A stretch of DNA of 5,521 nucleotides from Planctomycetaceae bacterium (GTDB lineage: Bacteria > Planctomycetota > Planctomycetia > Pirellulales > Thermoguttaceae), in the NCBI GenBank assembly GCA_031282385.1, contig JAITDV010000173.1, forward strand, positions 1 through 5,521. Direction: 5' to 3'. Below the pieces are notes generated by a model. That model made no database searches. It saw only the letters and a program-made list of their open reading frames with translations, and was not told where the DNA came from. Of this stretch, positions 5,365 to 5,521 are shown in pieces (within the stretch, counting starts at the first letter, position 1; every line of letters begins with the position of its first letter). The position numbers were made by a program, and so were the translations under genes.

Positions 5365-5521
5365 AAAAGTTAGCCGAATCCTTGTTCGAGTTTAGTATAG
5401 TCGTCCCTGAAAAAGTCTTTTTGTTGTTTTAATGGTAGCCAACTTGTTCGCGGCGAGTTCGTTTGAGCATCTGAATGGGGACTCCTTGTCAATTAATTTT
5501 GATACTAGACCTTTTCGCTAA
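5365..5521. other. Sequence with no recognisable gene, downstream of the mobile element
   Basis: These 157 bp hold no gene I can support. A weak AT-rich hairpin AAAAAG-T-CTTTTT (5410-5422) followed by T-rich sequence could act as a + strand transcription end, which is speculative. A 29-codon + strand frame starts at ATG 5432 and stops at the last base of the window. A 41-codon frame without any start codon is open on the - strand (5517-5395, stop at 5394-5392) but has a stop immediately upstream. Neither resembles a known protein. The stretch may be the original leuA 3' flank displaced by the insertion, or decayed coding sequence. Confidence 0.4.

Noticed and set aside
5392..5517. 41-codon open stretch on the - strand
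   Set aside because: No start codon and a stop directly upstream. At most it is a decayed gene end.
5432..5521. 29-codon + strand frame ending exactly at the window edge
   Set aside because: No ribosome binding site, no recognisable motif, and short enough to occur by chance.

Overview
The window looks like chromosomal DNA of an AT-rich bacterium, most likely a member of the Planctomycetota. That assignment is an inference from the protein style of the RNase III (a 'GADxxxLSNERMEFLGDSVLGHVICEYL'-type N-terminus and a 'TKIKSAVVSR' stretch) and from weak Shine-Dalgarno use; no phylogenetic marker settles it. All three convincing genes lie on the + strand.

Layout. (1) Positions 1-1859 hold the 3' part of a long gene that enters from the left edge. 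It encodes a very Asn/Gln/Ser-rich, probably disordered protein of unknown function with a short ordered-looking C-terminal tail. (2) Positions 1860-2545 are non-coding. They contain a truncated copy of a repeat (about 1892-1945), a spacer, and then four exact-length 102-bp tandem copies (2083-2490). Each tandem copy carries a terminator-like hairpin followed by TTTT and a conserved CTCTTGAGTCCC-containing block that reads like a promoter. (3) Positions 2546-3256 encode RNase III (rnc). (4) Positions 3250-3359 hold a diverged copy of the same repeat. It starts at the rnc stop codon, has lost the hairpin and carries the best promoter match in the window. (5) Positions 3414-4979 encode 2-isopropylmalate synthase (leuA), the first committed step of leucine synthesis. 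(6) Positions 4987-5356 are a 370-bp non-autonomous mobile element with 13-bp perfect terminal inverted repeats beginning GTAA and an exact 8-bp target duplication, as expected for an IS66-family-mobilised MITE. It sits 7 bp after the leuA stop. (7) Positions 5365-5521 hold no recognisable gene.

The most interesting feature is the repeat family. It occupies both intergenic spaces around rnc, always in the same orientation, and combines a terminator hairpin with a promoter-like block. The block's -10 box ends 62-63 nt before the start codons of both rnc and leuA, which suggests a mobile or copied terminator-plus-promoter cassette that insulates and re-starts transcription between genes. Tandem copies could also make a series of roughly 70-nt RNAs. 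The functional reading is inference; the repeat structure is directly visible.
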